Below the pieces are notes generated by a model, which saw only the letters and a list, made by a program, of their open reading frames with translations, ran no database searches and was not told where the DNA came from. The translations under genes and the position numbers were made by a program. Shown in pieces: positions 9,298 through 17,845 of a stretch of 64,000 bases of DNA. Every line of letters starts with the position of its first letter. Position 1 is the stretch's first letter. The DNA lies in the NCBI RefSeq assembly GCF_900090295.1, contig NZ_LT607753.1:3596001-3660000 (forward strand). Reading direction: 5' to 3'. The stretch is from Micromonospora coxensis. Lineage in GTDB: Bacteria > Actinomycetota > Actinomycetes > Mycobacteriales > Micromonosporaceae.

Positions 9298-11496
9298 ATG
9301 GGCAGCGTCCAGATCGTCACCACGATCCTCGCGGCCGCCATCACCGCCGTGGCGGTGTGGCTGGCGGCGCGTGCGGTCATGAAGATGGTGGCAGTCATCC
9401 GGCTGGGTCAACCGGCGCCCGAGCGGTTCGGCGACAAGGGCGCCCGGACGACCACGATGCTGGTGGAGACCGCCGGCCACACCCGCATGCTCAAGTGGAG
9501 CGTGGTGGGTGCCGCGCACTGGTTCGTGATGGTCGCGTTCGTCGTGCTGTCGCTGCTGGTGCTCGAGGCGTACTTCGAGGTGGCCAGCACCACCGGCGGG
9601 CTGCCGGTGATCGGGCACTGGGTGGTCTTCGGCCTGGTCACCGAGATCATCGGGGTGCTCGGCGCGGTCGGCATCCTGGTGCTGATGGCGATCCGGCTGC
9701 GCAACCGGCCCACCCGCCCGGGCGGCAAGTCCCGGTTCACCGGCTCCACCATGTGGCAGGGCTACTTCGTCGAGTGGGTCGTCCTGCTCGTCCTGATCTT
9801 CGGCTTCCTGATCCGGGGCTTCAAGGTCGCCACCGACCACTTCGAGTACCCGCTCTGGGCCACCCCGGTCAGCCACGCGATCGGCAGCGCCCTGCCGAAC
9901 TGGGAGGCCGGCGTCAGCGTCGCCGCCCTCATCAAGATCGTCATCTCGATGACCTGGCTGATCGTCATCTCGCTGAACGTCACGATGGGCGTCGCCTGGC
10001 ACCGCTTCCTGGCGTTCCCCAACATCTTCTTCAAGCGGGACCCGCAGAAGCCGGCCGGCTCCGGCCTCGGCGCGCTGCGCCCGATGACGAGCAACGGCAA
10101 GCCCCTCGACTTCGAGGAGGCCGACCCGGAGAAGGACCAGTTCGGCGTCGCCCAGGTCGAGCAGTTCACCTGGAAGGGCCTGCTGGACTTCAGCACCTGC
10201 ACCGAGTGCGGTCGCTGCCAGTCGCAGTGCCCGGCCTGGAACACCGGCAAGCCGCTGTCGCCGAAGCTGCTGGTGCTGAGCCTGCGCGACCACGCGTACG
10301 CCAAGGCGCCGTACCTGCTGGCCGGGGGCGGCAAGGACCTGACCGGTGAGGAGAAGGCCACCGAGGCCCAGCTCGCCCACATGGACGTGCTGGCCCTCGC
10401 CGAGGCCGACAAGCCGCTGATCGGCACCGCCGAGGAGGGCGGCGTCATCGACCCGGACGTGCTCTGGTCCTGCACCACCTGCGGCGCCTGCGTCGAGCAG
10501 TGCCCGGTCGACATCGAGCATGTCGACCACATCGTCGACATGCGCCGCTACCAGGTGCTGATCGAGTCGAGCTTCCCGTCCGAGGCCGGCGTCATGCTGC
10601 GCAACCTGGAGAACAAGGGCAACCCGTGGGGCGCCCCGCAGAACACCCGGGAGGACTGGACCAAGGGCCTGGACTTCGAGGTGCCCCGGGTCGGCGAGGT
10701 CGAGGACTTCGAGTACCTGTTCTGGGTCGGCTGCGCCGGCGCGTTCGAGGACCGGGCCAAGAAGACCACCCGGGCGGTCGCCACGCTGCTCAACGAGGCC
10801 GGCGTGAAGTTCGCCATCCTCGGTGAGGGCGAGACCTGCTCCGGTGACCCGGCCCGCCGGATCGGCAACGAGTTCGTCTTCCAGATGCTCGCCCAGCAGA
10901 ACGTCGAGACCCTCAACGAAGCGTTCGAGGGCCGGGAGAAGGCCAAGCGCAAGATCGTGGCCACCTGCCCGCACTGCTTCAACACCCTGGGCAACGAGTA
11001 CGGGCAGCTCGGCGGCGAGTTCGAGGTCGTCCACCACACCCAGCTCCTGGCCCACCTCGTCGCCACCGGCAAGCTGACCCCGGTGCAGCCGGTCGACGGC
11101 GGCGTGACGTACCACGACCCCTGCTACCTGGGCCGGCACAACCGGGTCTTCGCCGCTCCCCGTGAGGTGCTCGGGGACGCGATCAAGGGCGAGATCACCG
11201 AGATGCCGCGCAACAGCGAGCGCTCCTTCTGCTGCGGCGCCGGCGGCGCCCGGATGTGGATGGAGGAGAAGATCGGCAAGCGGATCAACGTGGACCGGGT
11301 CGAGGAGGCCATGGCCACCGGGGCCAGGACGGTCGCCGTCGGCTGCCCGTTCTGCTCGACGATGCTCAACGACGGGGTCAACGGCAAGGGCGCGGGCGAG
11401 CAGGTCGAGGTCGTCGACGTGGCGAGCGTGCTGCTGCGCTCCGTCAAGCCGGACGCCGCGCCGGGCGCGCCGGAGACCGAGCCGGTCGCCGGCTGA
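9298..11496 (+). CDS. etfD: EtfD-like membrane Fe-S oxidoreductase
   Basis: A 732-aa membrane protein with an N-terminal respiratory-type helical domain (about five helices within residues 1-245), two 4Fe-4S ferredoxin motifs (CTECGRCQSQCP from C301, CTTCGACVEQCP from C392) and two CCG/heterodisulfide-reductase-type domains, the second with CCGAGG at C645-C646. This is the architecture of mycobacterial EtfD (Rv0338c), which passes electrons from acyl-CoA dehydrogenases via ETF to menaquinone. That specific role is inferred from architecture. The ATG at 9298 follows a GGGAGG site with about 7-nt spacing. It shares an upstream palindrome with the acyl-CoA dehydrogenase gene at 36234. Confidence 0.82.
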   Translation: MGSVQIVTTILAAAITAVAVWLAARAVMKMVAVIRLGQPAPERFGDKGARTTTMLVETAGHTRMLKWSVVGAAHWFVMVAFVVLSLLVLEAYFEVASTTGGLPVIGHWVVFGLVTEIIGVLGAVGILVLMAIRLRNRPTRPGGKSRFTGSTMWQGYFVEWVVLLVLIFGFLIRGFKVATDHFEYPLWATPVSHAIGSALPNWEAGVSVAALIKIVISMTWLIVISLNVTMGVAWHRFLAFPNIFFKRDPQKPAGSGLGALRPMTSNGKPLDFEEADPEKDQFGVAQVEQFTWKGLLDFSTCTECGRCQSQCPAWNTGKPLSPKLLVLSLRDHAYAKAPYLLAGGGKDLTGEEKATEAQLAHMDVLALAEADKPLIGTAEEGGVIDPDVLWSCTTCGACVEQCPVDIEHVDHIVDMRRYQVLIESSFPSEAGVMLRNLENKGNPWGAPQNTREDWTKGLDFEVPRVGEVEDFEYLFWVGCAGAFEDRAKKTTRAVATLLNEAGVKFAILGEGETCSGDPARRIGNEFVFQMLAQQNVETLNEAFEGREKAKRKIVATCPHCFNTLGNEYGQLGGEFEVVHHTQLLAHLVATGKLTPVQPVDGGVTYHDPCYLGRHNRVFAAPREVLGDAIKGEITEMPRNSERSFCCGAGGARMWMEEKIGKRINVDRVEEAMATGARTVAVGCPFCSTMLNDGVNGKGAGEQVEVVDVASVLLRSVKPDAAPGAPETEPVAG

Positions 11497-11517
11497 GGTC
11501 GTAGCACCGCGGACCAC

Positions 11518-11552
11518 GACGGCGGCGGCACCGACGAGGTGCCGCCGCCGTC
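11518..11552. terminator. Bidirectional terminator, 15-bp stem
   Basis: GACGGCGGCGGCACC (11518-11532) pairs perfectly with 11538-11552 around a 5-nt loop, between the convergent etfD-like and GPP34 genes. Confidence 0.85.
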
Positions 11553-11559
11553 GCCGTGT

Positions 11560-12234
11560 TCAGGAGACGCTGGTGGTGATGACGACGGCGGTGGCCGCCG
11601 TGGTGGCCGTCAGGACGGCGGCCTGGGTCTGCGCGATCGCCTCCCTGGTCGCCGCGGACGCCCAGTCGCCCGCGGCGAGCTGCGCCGCGCGGGCCTTCCA
11701 CCGCTCCTTCGGCAGCTCCCGGAAGAGTTTCCGGTCGAGCCCGACGGCCCCGGTGAGACCGATCAGCGCGGCCGTGCGGGGGTCGACCGGCCCGTCCGAC
11801 GACACCGCCTCGACCATCCGGCGCCGGGCGTCCGTCTCGGCCGCCGGCTCCGCGCCGGTCGGCGACGGATAGCGGGTACGCGGGAAGACCAGCAGCACGC
11901 GGTCGGACTCGCGGCGCAGCACCCCCGCGTCGACCAGGCCGGTCAGCACCCGGTCGGGCAGCCCCTTGGCCAGCCGGCCGATCCAGTCCCCCGGCTTGCG
12001 CCGCTCGTCGGCGGCGAGGGTGGCCAGCGTGTCGTCCAGCAGCGGGTGGCCCACAGGGGTGGGGTCGACCACCACCAGCCGGCCGTCGACCACCTCGACC
12101 CGGTGGGCGAGGGCCAGTTCGAGCAGGACCGCCCCGGCGAGCCCGTGGTCCAGGTGCGGCCGGCCGAGCCGGTTCGTCCCGGCGTCGTCGTGGGCGAGCA
12201 GGACCAGTTCGTCGGCGAGGGTCAGCGCGGCCAT
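11560..12234 (-). CDS. GPP34 (GOLPH3-like) family protein
   Basis: A 224-aa protein of the Golgi phosphoprotein 3 / GPP34 fold, common in actinomycetes. It opens with MAALTLADELVLLAHDDAGTNR, typical of the family, and carries the conserved central segment around KPGDWIGRLAKGLPDRVLTGLVDAGVL, ending in an Ala/Thr-rich hydrophobic tail. Eukaryotic relatives bind phosphatidylinositol-4-phosphate; the bacterial function is unknown. The ATG at 12234 has no Shine-Dalgarno but has TACCGT ending 7 nt upstream, fitting leaderless transcription. Confidence 0.85.
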   Translation of the reverse strand: MAALTLADELVLLAHDDAGTNRLGRPHLDHGLAGAVLLELALAHRVEVVDGRLVVVDPTPVGHPLLDDTLATLAADERRKPGDWIGRLAKGLPDRVLTGLVDAGVLRRESDRVLLVFPRTRYPSPTGAEPAAETDARRRMVEAVSSDGPVDPRTAALIGLTGAVGLDRKLFRELPKERWKARAAQLAAGDWASAATREAIAQTQAAVLTATTAATAVVITTSVS

Positions 12235-13645
12235 GCCCGCCACGGTAGTCCGCCGGGGCCATCGACCGGGCGGCTCGTGCCCGGGGCGGGCCCGTGGAAC
12301 AATCACGCCCATCGACGGCCTGCTGGTTACCACGCTGCTGCCCCTGGTCGGCTTCGTCCTGCTGACCGCGGGCAACGCGTTCTTCGTCGCGGCCGAGTTC
12401 GCCCTGGTGACCGTCGACCGGGCGGAGATCGACCGGCGGGCCGGCGCCGGGGACGGCGCGGCCGTCACGGTACGCCGGGCGCTGCGCGAGCTGTCCTTCC
12501 AGCTCTCCGGTGCGCAGCTCGGCATCACCCTGACCGCGCTGCTCACCGGCTACCTCGCCGAGCCGGCGCTGGCCCGGCTCTTCACCCCGCTGCTGCGCCC
12601 GGTGGGCGGCGCCGAGCGGTTCGGCCCGCTGCTCGCGCTGGCCCTGGCCACCCTGATCTCGATGCTCTTCGGCGAACTGGTGCCGAAGAACCTGGCGCTG
12701 GCCCGGCCGATGCCCGCCGCGCTGGCCACCGCCGGGCCGATGCGCGCCTTCTCCCGCACCTTCGGCTGGCTGATCGACGGGCTGAACAACTCGGCGAACC
12801 GGCTGGTCCGCCGACTCGGCATCGAACCGCAGGAGGAGCTGGCCAGCGCCCGCTCCCCGGAGGAGCTGGGGCTGCTGGCCGCCATCTCGGCCCGGGCCGG
12901 CGCGCTGCCGCCGGACACCGCGATGCTGCTGCGCCGGACCATCCGCTTCGGCGACAAGCGGGCCGCCGAGGCGATGACGCCCCGGGTCGACGTGGTCGCG
13001 TTGCGGGCCACCGCCACCGTGGCGGAGCTGCTCGACCTCTCCCGGGCCACCGGGCGCACCCGGTTCCCCGTCTACGAGGAGACGCTGGACCTGGTCACCG
13101 GGGTGGCCGGGGTGCCGGACGCGCTCGGCGTGCCGTTGGCCCGCCGCGCGTCGACCACGGTCGCGGCGGTCGCCCGGGAGCCGGTGTACGTCCCGGAGAG
13201 CCTGGACCTCGACGGCGTGCTCGCCGCGCTGAAGGACGCCGGCGCCGACCTCGCCATCGTGGTCGACGAGTACGGCGGCACCGACGGTGTGGTGACCGTC
13301 GAGGACCTGGTCGAGGAGCTGGTCGGGGAGATCGCCGACGAGTTCGACCCGGCCGCCGTGGACGAGGCGCACGCGGCGGAGCTGACCGTGCCGGGTGGTG
13401 AGCGTACGGTCCTGGTCGACGGGGTGCTCCGCTTCGACGAGCTGGTCGAGCAGACCGGCTTCCGGCTGCCCGAGGGCCCGTACGAGACGCTCGCCGGGTT
13501 CCTGATGGCCCGGCTGGGCCACATCCCGCTGCCCGGGGAGACGGTCGAGGACTCCGGCTACGAGTTCACCGTGGTGGAGGTGGAGCGGCACCGGATCGAG
13601 CAGGTGCGGGTGCTGCGCCCCGAGGAGCCGGGCGGCGATGACTGA
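12233..13645 (+). CDS. CNNM/CBS-pair membrane protein (HlyC/CorC family), full length
   Basis: DUF21 membrane domain with several helices, then a CBS pair and a C-terminal CorC_HlyC domain (VVDEYGGTDGVVTVEDLVEELVGE region, about bases 13260-13340, then ...GFLMARLGHIP). Relatives export Mg or Co or were misnamed hemolysins. The start is unclear: family homology begins at about 12302 (PIDGLLVTTLLPLVGF), but no ATG, GTG or TTG lies there in frame. The nearest upstream in-frame start is the ATG at 12233 (470 aa), which overlaps the divergent GPP34 start; a rare ATC start at 12302 (448 aa) is the alternative. The stop overlaps the next gene's start region by 8 nt. Confidence 0.85.
   Translation: MPATVVRRGHRPGGSCPGRARGTITPIDGLLVTTLLPLVGFVLLTAGNAFFVAAEFALVTVDRAEIDRRAGAGDGAAVTVRRALRELSFQLSGAQLGITLTALLTGYLAEPALARLFTPLLRPVGGAERFGPLLALALATLISMLFGELVPKNLALARPMPAALATAGPMRAFSRTFGWLIDGLNNSANRLVRRLGIEPQEELASARSPEELGLLAAISARAGALPPDTAMLLRRTIRFGDKRAAEAMTPRVDVVALRATATVAELLDLSRATGRTRFPVYEETLDLVTGVAGVPDALGVPLARRASTTVAAVAREPVYVPESLDLDGVLAALKDAGADLAIVVDEYGGTDGVVTVEDLVEELVGEIADEFDPAAVDEAHAAELTVPGGERTVLVDGVLRFDELVEQTGFRLPEGPYETLAGFLMARLGHIPLPGETVEDSGYEFTVVEVERHRIEQVRVLRPEEPGGDD
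12242..12247 (-). promoter_or_regulatory. -10 element of leaderless GPP34 gene
   Basis: On the reverse strand TACCGT ends 7 nt before the ATG at 12234, placing the start of transcription at the start codon. No SD is present. Confidence 0.45.
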
Positions 13646-14642
13646 ACTGCTGGTCGCCGCGGCGCTGCTGCTCGGCAACGCGTTCTTCGTGGGCACCGAG
13701 TTCGCACTCATCGCGTCCCGCCGTACGGTGGTCGAACCGCTCGCCGCGACCTCCCGGCGGGCCCGGTGGGCGCTGTCGGCGATGAACCAGATCCCGCTGA
13801 TGATCGCCGGGGCGCAGCTCGGCATCACGGTCTGCTCGCTGGGGTTGGGCGCGATCGCCGAGCCGGCCCTGGCCCATCTGCTGGAACCGCTGTTCCACGC
13901 GGCGGGGCTGCCGGACGGGGTCGTCCACCCGGTCTCCTTCCTGATCGCCCTGGCCGTCGTGGTGTTCCTGCACACCGTCGTCGGCGAGATGGTGCCGAAG
14001 AACATCACCCTGGCCGGGCCGGAGCCGTCCGCGCTCTGGCTGGGGCCGGCCATGCTGGCCTTCTGCGTGGCCACCAAGCCGCTGCTGCTGGCGATGAAGT
14101 GGTCGGCCCGTCAGGTGCTGCGGCTGTGGGGGGTCGAGGCGACCGAGGCGGTGAAGACGGTGTTCACCGCCGAGGAACTGGCCGGGCTGGTGGCGCAGGC
14201 GCGTACCGAGGGGTTGCTGGACGCCGAGGAGCACGCCCGGATCACCGGGGCGCTGGCCCTGCACGACCGGACCGCCGCGGACGCCCTGCAACCCTGGTCG
14301 ACGGTGACCACGGTGGCCGAGGACGTCTCGCCGGCCTCGCTGGAGGTGCTGGCCACCCGGACGGGTCGCTCGCGTTTCCCGGTGGTGCAGCGCGCCACCC
14401 GGCGAGTGCTCGGATTCGTGCACGTCAAGGACGTCCTCGGGTACGCCGGCGCGTCCCGTAGGGCACCCGTTCCCGCCGAGGTCTACCGGCCGCTGGCCGT
14501 GGTGCCGCCGGACCGTACGCTGGCCGACCTGCTGCTGGCGATGCGCCGCGAGCGACGGCACATGGTGCTGGTGAGCGACGGCCGCCGACCGCTCGGTGTG
14601 GTGACATTGGACGATGTATTGACAGCCATCGTTGGAAAATGA
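13638..14642 (+). CDS. CNNM/CBS-pair membrane protein, short form
   Basis: A 334-aa paralogue of the preceding protein. The N-terminal DUF21 membrane domain (about residues 1-190) is followed by a CBS pair (about 205-333), but the C-terminal CorC_HlyC domain is missing and the protein ends at the second CBS motif (GVVTLDDVLTAIVG). Both copies share NAFFVGTEFAL/NAFFVAAEFAL and GEMVPKN/GELVPKN motifs. The ATG overlaps the upstream coding end, so the two are co-translated and may form a heteromeric transporter or regulator (inference). This long/short tandem pair is common in actinobacteria. Confidence 0.88.
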   Translation: MTELLVAAALLLGNAFFVGTEFALIASRRTVVEPLAATSRRARWALSAMNQIPLMIAGAQLGITVCSLGLGAIAEPALAHLLEPLFHAAGLPDGVVHPVSFLIALAVVVFLHTVVGEMVPKNITLAGPEPSALWLGPAMLAFCVATKPLLLAMKWSARQVLRLWGVEATEAVKTVFTAEELAGLVAQARTEGLLDAEEHARITGALALHDRTAADALQPWSTVTTVAEDVSPASLEVLATRTGRSRFPVVQRATRRVLGFVHVKDVLGYAGASRRAPVPAEVYRPLAVVPPDRTLADLLLAMRRERRHMVLVSDGRRPLGVVTLDDVLTAIVGK

Positions 14643-14698
14643 GTGCACACCCTTTGTGTGCAACTGGTCGCCGTGCAGTGAAAAGCGGAAAGGCCACC

Positions 14699-14727
14699 TT
14701 GATATCGCTGCCGGGCTTCCCTAATGT
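14699..14727 (+). promoter_or_regulatory. Consensus-like sigma70 promoter for the first NlpC/P60 gene
   Basis: TTGATA (14699-14704), a 17-nt spacer and TAATGT (14722-14727) form an unusually consensus-like promoter for such GC-rich DNA. It would give a leader of about 75 nt before the GTG at 14810. Confidence 0.65.
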
Positions 14728-14809
14728 TGCACCGGCCGCTGTGGGTCGTCTGCCTCCGTCTTCCCCTCTGCGAGGCGCCCGGCGGTCGGTTGCAAAGGAG
14801 TCGGTGCCG

Positions 14810-15820
14810 GTGGCAACCATGCCCCTCCATCGTCACGCCCAGGGCCAGCCGCCCGCTCGTCCGGCCGCTCTGCGCCGGGCCGCCCGCCGCCTGATCACCC
14901 TCGTCGCCGCCGTGGTCGTCGGCGCCGGGATGCTCGCCGTGCCGGCGCACGCCGCGCCGACGCCGGAGGAGATCGAAGCGGCCATCGACAAGCAGTGGGA
15001 GCAGCTCGAACCGACCATCGAGCAGTACAACAAGGTCCGGGCGCAGCTCAAGAAGGACCGCAAGAAGGCCGAGGAGCTGCAGAAGAAGATCGAGCCGCTC
15101 GCGCTGCAGACCGAGCTGGCCCTCAGCCGGGTCGGCGCCATGGCCTCCCGTTACTACATGACGGGCCCCTCGCAGGACATCGGCGCGCTGCTGGTCAGCG
15201 CCAAGCCGGACACCCTGACCGAGCAGCTGACCTACCTGGACCGGCTCGCCGCGCAGGAGCGCAAGGACCTGCAGGTCGTCATCGACGCCAAGCAGAAGCT
15301 CGACGGCGAGAAGGAGAAGCTCGACGCGCTGATCGCCGCGGAGGTCAAGCAGGAGAAGGAGCTGGCCGCCAAGAAGACGCAGATCAACGCGGAGATCAAG
15401 CGGCTGCAGGCGTCGATGCCGAAGACCACGGTGAAGGTGGCCGGCTGCCCGACCATCAACGGCGTGGTCAGCTCCGCCGCGCAGACCGCGATCCGGGTGG
15501 CCTGCCAGCAGGTCGGTGACCCGTACGTCTGGGGGGCCGACGGTCCGGACTCGTTCGACTGCTCCGGCCTGACCCAGTACGCCTACAAGGCCGCCGGCAT
15601 CTCGCTGACCCACCACACCGGCGACCAGTGGAACGAGGGGCGGGCGATCCCGCGCTCCGAGGCGCGCCCGGGTGACCTGGTCTTCTTCTTCAGCGACCTG
15701 CACCACATGGGTCTCTACCTGGGCAACGACAAGATGGTGCACGCCCCACGGACCGGTAAGCCGGTCCAGGTGTCCAGCATCAACTACATGCCGGTCGCCG
15801 GTTTCCGCCGACCGTACTGA
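14810..15820 (+). CDS. Secreted NlpC/P60 peptidoglycan endopeptidase (first copy)
   Basis: A 336-aa secreted cell-wall hydrolase that would cut D-Glu-mDAP stem-peptide links. A basic N-terminus and hydrophobic segment ending in PAHA gives a signal peptide (cleavage near residue 48). A long coiled coil follows (about 55-210), then the NlpC/P60 domain with catalytic C251 (FDCSG) and H299 (HHMGLY). The GTG at 14810 is chosen because AAAGGAG (14794-14800) is 9 nt upstream; GTG 14804 is too close and ATG 14819 too far. The coiled coil plus NlpC layout matches RipC/RipD-like enzymes regulated by FtsEX-type partners. Confidence 0.9.
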   Translation: MATMPLHRHAQGQPPARPAALRRAARRLITLVAAVVVGAGMLAVPAHAAPTPEEIEAAIDKQWEQLEPTIEQYNKVRAQLKKDRKKAEELQKKIEPLALQTELALSRVGAMASRYYMTGPSQDIGALLVSAKPDTLTEQLTYLDRLAAQERKDLQVVIDAKQKLDGEKEKLDALIAAEVKQEKELAAKKTQINAEIKRLQASMPKTTVKVAGCPTINGVVSSAAQTAIRVACQQVGDPYVWGADGPDSFDCSGLTQYAYKAAGISLTHHTGDQWNEGRAIPRSEARPGDLVFFFSDLHHMGLYLGNDKMVHAPRTGKPVQVSSINYMPVAGFRRPY

Positions 15821-15837
15821 CCCTCCGTACCCCCGCC

Positions 15838-15864
15838 GAACCCCCGGTCGTCGACCGGGGGTTC
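15838..15864 (+). terminator. Terminator after the first NlpC/P60 gene
   Basis: A 12-bp perfect stem with a 3-nt loop (15838-15864) lies 18 nt after the stop codon. Confidence 0.8.
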
Positions 15865-15899
15865 CGCGTATCCGCCCCGGCGTGTCCGGTCACGGATGG

Positions 15900-15929
15900 T
15901 TGCGGTCCGGTCACGCGCGTCCCTACGCT
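15900..15929 (+). promoter_or_regulatory. Likely promoter of the riboswitch-controlled NlpC/P60 gene
   Basis: TTGCGG (15900-15905) and TACGCT (15924-15929) with an 18-nt spacer lie about 50 nt upstream of the c-di-AMP riboswitch core. Confidence 0.5.
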
Positions 15930-15980
15930 GAGGAACCGTCGGCCGCCGACAGCTCCGTCCCACCAGGGCGGCGACGGCCG

Positions 15981-16100
15981 GCACCGCCGAGTCGCCTCCG
16001 GGCGAGCCGGGGACCCAGGTACGCCGGGGTGAATCCGCAGCCACTGCGGTAGGGCGCTCCCTTCCCGCCCGAACCCGTCAGCTAACCCGGTAGGCGGTCG
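15981..16100 (+). ncRNA. c-di-AMP (ydaO/yuaA) riboswitch
   Basis: The leader contains the hallmark segments of the ydaO class: GCCGGGGACCCAGG, then CCGGGGTGAATCC, then CCCGAACCCGTCAGCTAACC, closed by a P1 stem of CCGCC (15984-15988) with GGCGG (16093-16097). In actinobacteria this class controls NlpC/P60 and resuscitation-promoting genes and usually switches expression off when c-di-AMP is high. The following gene is an NlpC/P60 hydrolase, as expected. The first NlpC/P60 gene 1.2 kb upstream lacks these segments. Confidence 0.9.
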
Positions 16101-16123
16101 CGGAAGAAGGAGTACGGAGCCCG

Positions 16124-17164
16124 GTGGCACACCATGCCCCGCGGCCACCGGCACACCGGTCGATCCAGGTCGTCGGCGGTGCCGCTGCGCCGCGCCCACG
16201 CTGGTCCCGCTTCACCACCGTCCTCGCCGCCCTCACCGGCGCCGCCGTCGTGCTGACCGGTGGCGTCACGGCGGCCCACGCCGAGCCCACGGTCGCCGAG
16301 ATCGAACGGCAGATCGACCGGGACTGGAACCGACTCGAACCCCTCATCGAGCAGCACAACGCGGTCCGGCAGGACCTCGCCGCCAAGCGCCGCCGGGCCG
16401 AGGCGCTGAGCCGACGGATCGGCCCGCTGCAACTCCAGGTCGACCTGGCGATGAACCAGGTCTCCGGGCTCGCCGCCGAGGCGTACAAGGGGCAGAGCAT
16501 CTCCGTCGTCAACGCCCTGCTCGGCAGCCGGTCCCCCGGCGAGCTGGTCGGCCAGCTCGAACTGCTCGACCGCTTCGCCAGCCGACAGCAACGCGGGGTG
16601 CAGGCCGTCAAGGACCTGCGCGACGAACTCGCCGCGAAGAAGGCCCCGCTGGACGAGATGGTGGCCCAGCTCAGCCGTACCGAGGCGCAGCTCGCCGCCC
16701 GGAAGAAGCAGATCGACGCCGAGATCGACCGGTTGCAACGGCTGCGGCTCAAGCTCCACGACGGCGGGGGCGGCGGCCCACTGCGTCCCGCGCCCTGCCC
16801 GGCGGCCTACCCGGGCGGCCCGGCCGGCGCGGCGGTCCGGTTCGCCTGCGCCCAGATCGGCAAGCCGTACGTCTGGGGCGCGGAGGGCCCCGGCGCGTAC
16901 GACTGCTCGGGGCTGATGCTCGCCGCCTGGGCGGAGGGCGGCGTACGGCTGCCGCACAACGCCCGCCAGCAACGCCGGGTGACGACCCGGATCGACCGGG
17001 CCGACCTGCGCCCCGGGGACCTGGTGTTCTACTACCCGGACCTGCACCACGTCGGCATGTACGTCGGCGGCGGCTGGGTGGTGCACGCCTCCCGCGCCGG
17101 GGTGCCGGTGAAGATGAAGCGGGTCGACGACGGGCCGGTCAACAGCTACGGCCGGCCGCGCTGA
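16124..17164 (+). CDS. Secreted NlpC/P60 peptidoglycan endopeptidase (second copy, riboswitch-controlled)
   Basis: A 346-aa paralogue of the enzyme at 14810 with the same layout: signal peptide (ends about AHA at residue 50), coiled coil (about 55-210), Gly-rich hinge, and NlpC/P60 domain with catalytic C261 (YDCSG) and H309 (HHVGMY). The GTG at 16124 has AAGGAG 11 nt upstream. Its leader is a c-di-AMP riboswitch, so this copy alone should respond to c-di-AMP, which links wall cleavage to osmotic or turgor signalling. It is nearly convergent with dcd (24-nt gap). Confidence 0.92.
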   Translation: MAHHAPRPPAHRSIQVVGGAAAPRPRWSRFTTVLAALTGAAVVLTGGVTAAHAEPTVAEIERQIDRDWNRLEPLIEQHNAVRQDLAAKRRRAEALSRRIGPLQLQVDLAMNQVSGLAAEAYKGQSISVVNALLGSRSPGELVGQLELLDRFASRQQRGVQAVKDLRDELAAKKAPLDEMVAQLSRTEAQLAARKKQIDAEIDRLQRLRLKLHDGGGGGPLRPAPCPAAYPGGPAGAAVRFACAQIGKPYVWGAEGPGAYDCSGLMLAAWAEGGVRLPHNARQQRRVTTRIDRADLRPGDLVFYYPDLHHVGMYVGGGWVVHASRAGVPVKMKRVDDGPVNSYGRPR

Positions 17165-17188
17165 CGCCGATCGTCGGCCCGGCCGTGC

Positions 17189-17767
17189 CTAGCGGGTCGG
17201 CCAGGTGCGCCAGTGCTGCCAGGAGCGGCTCGGGGTCGGCCCGCGCTGCCCCTGGTAGCGCGACCCGTAGACGGCCGAGCCGTACGGGTGCTCGGCCGGG
17301 GACGACAGCCGGAAGATGCAGAGCTGGCCGATCTTCATGCCCGGCCAGAGGGTGATCGGCAGGTTCGCCACGTTCGACAGTTCCAGCGTGACGTGGCCGG
17401 AGAAGCCCGGGTCGATGAAGCCGGCGGTCGAGTGGGTGAGCAGACCCAGCCGGCCCAGGCTGGACTTGCCCTCCAGCCGGCCCGCGAGTTGCTCGCCCAG
17501 CGAGATCACCTCGAGCGTGGACGCGAGCACGAACTCGCCCGGGTGCAGCACGAACGGCTCACCCTCCGGCACCTCGACCATCGAGGTCAGGTCGTCCTGC
17601 TGCATCGCCGGGTCGATGTGCGTGTACAGGTGGTTGTTGAAAACCCGGAACAGCCTGTCGAGGCGCACGTCGATGCTGGACGGTTGCACCAGCGTGGGCT
17701 CGAACGGCTCCAGCGCGAGCGTGCCCGCCTTGATCTCGGAGACCAGGTCGCGGTCGGAGAGCAGCAT
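17189..17767 (-). CDS. dcd: dCTP deaminase
   Basis: A 192-aa dCTP deaminase converting dCTP to dUTP (or directly to dUMP if bifunctional). It starts [12 protein letters not shown] and carries SSIDVRL, the catalytic region [23 protein letters not shown] and the C-terminal [12 protein letters not shown] and [11 protein letters not shown] motifs. The ATG at 17767 gives the family's normal N-terminus; a GTG two codons upstream is possible. Size is normal for the trimeric enzyme family. It is divergent from the split-barrel gene. Confidence 0.95.
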   Translation of the reverse strand: MLLSDRDLVSEIKAGTLALEPFEPTLVQPSSIDVRLDRLFRVFNNHLYTHIDPAMQQDDLTSMVEVPEGEPFVLHPGEFVLASTLEVISLGEQLAGRLEGKSSLGRLGLLTHSTAGFIDPGFSGHVTLELSNVANLPITLWPGMKIGQLCIFRLSSPAEHPYGSAVYGSRYQGQRGPTPSRSWQHWRTWPTR

Positions 17768-17811
17768 CGGCACACCATATCGAGCGGGTCGGGTGACCTG
17801 CGTGTCGGACT

Positions 17812-17832
17812 ACGTGTTCGTACACGTGTTCG
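17812..17832. promoter_or_regulatory. Direct repeat ACGTGTTCG x2 in the dcd / split-barrel promoter region
   Basis: ACGTGTTCG occurs at 17812-17820 and 17824-17832, spaced 12 bp (one helical turn), next to the -10 element of the rightward gene. The middle also forms a CGTGT-TCGT-ACACG inverted repeat. A regulator site is possible but no family is identified. Confidence 0.35.
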
Positions 17833-17833
17833 A

Positions 17834-17839
17834 TAGGAT
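17834..17839 (+). promoter_or_regulatory. -10 element of leaderless split-barrel gene
   Basis: TAGGAT ends 6 nt before the ATG at 17846 and no SD precedes the start. Confidence 0.5.
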
Positions 17840-17845
17840 GTCGGT

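Noticed and set aside
14643..14809. Possible c-di-AMP riboswitch in the first NlpC/P60 leader
   Set aside because: The hallmark segments seen in the second leader are not present here.
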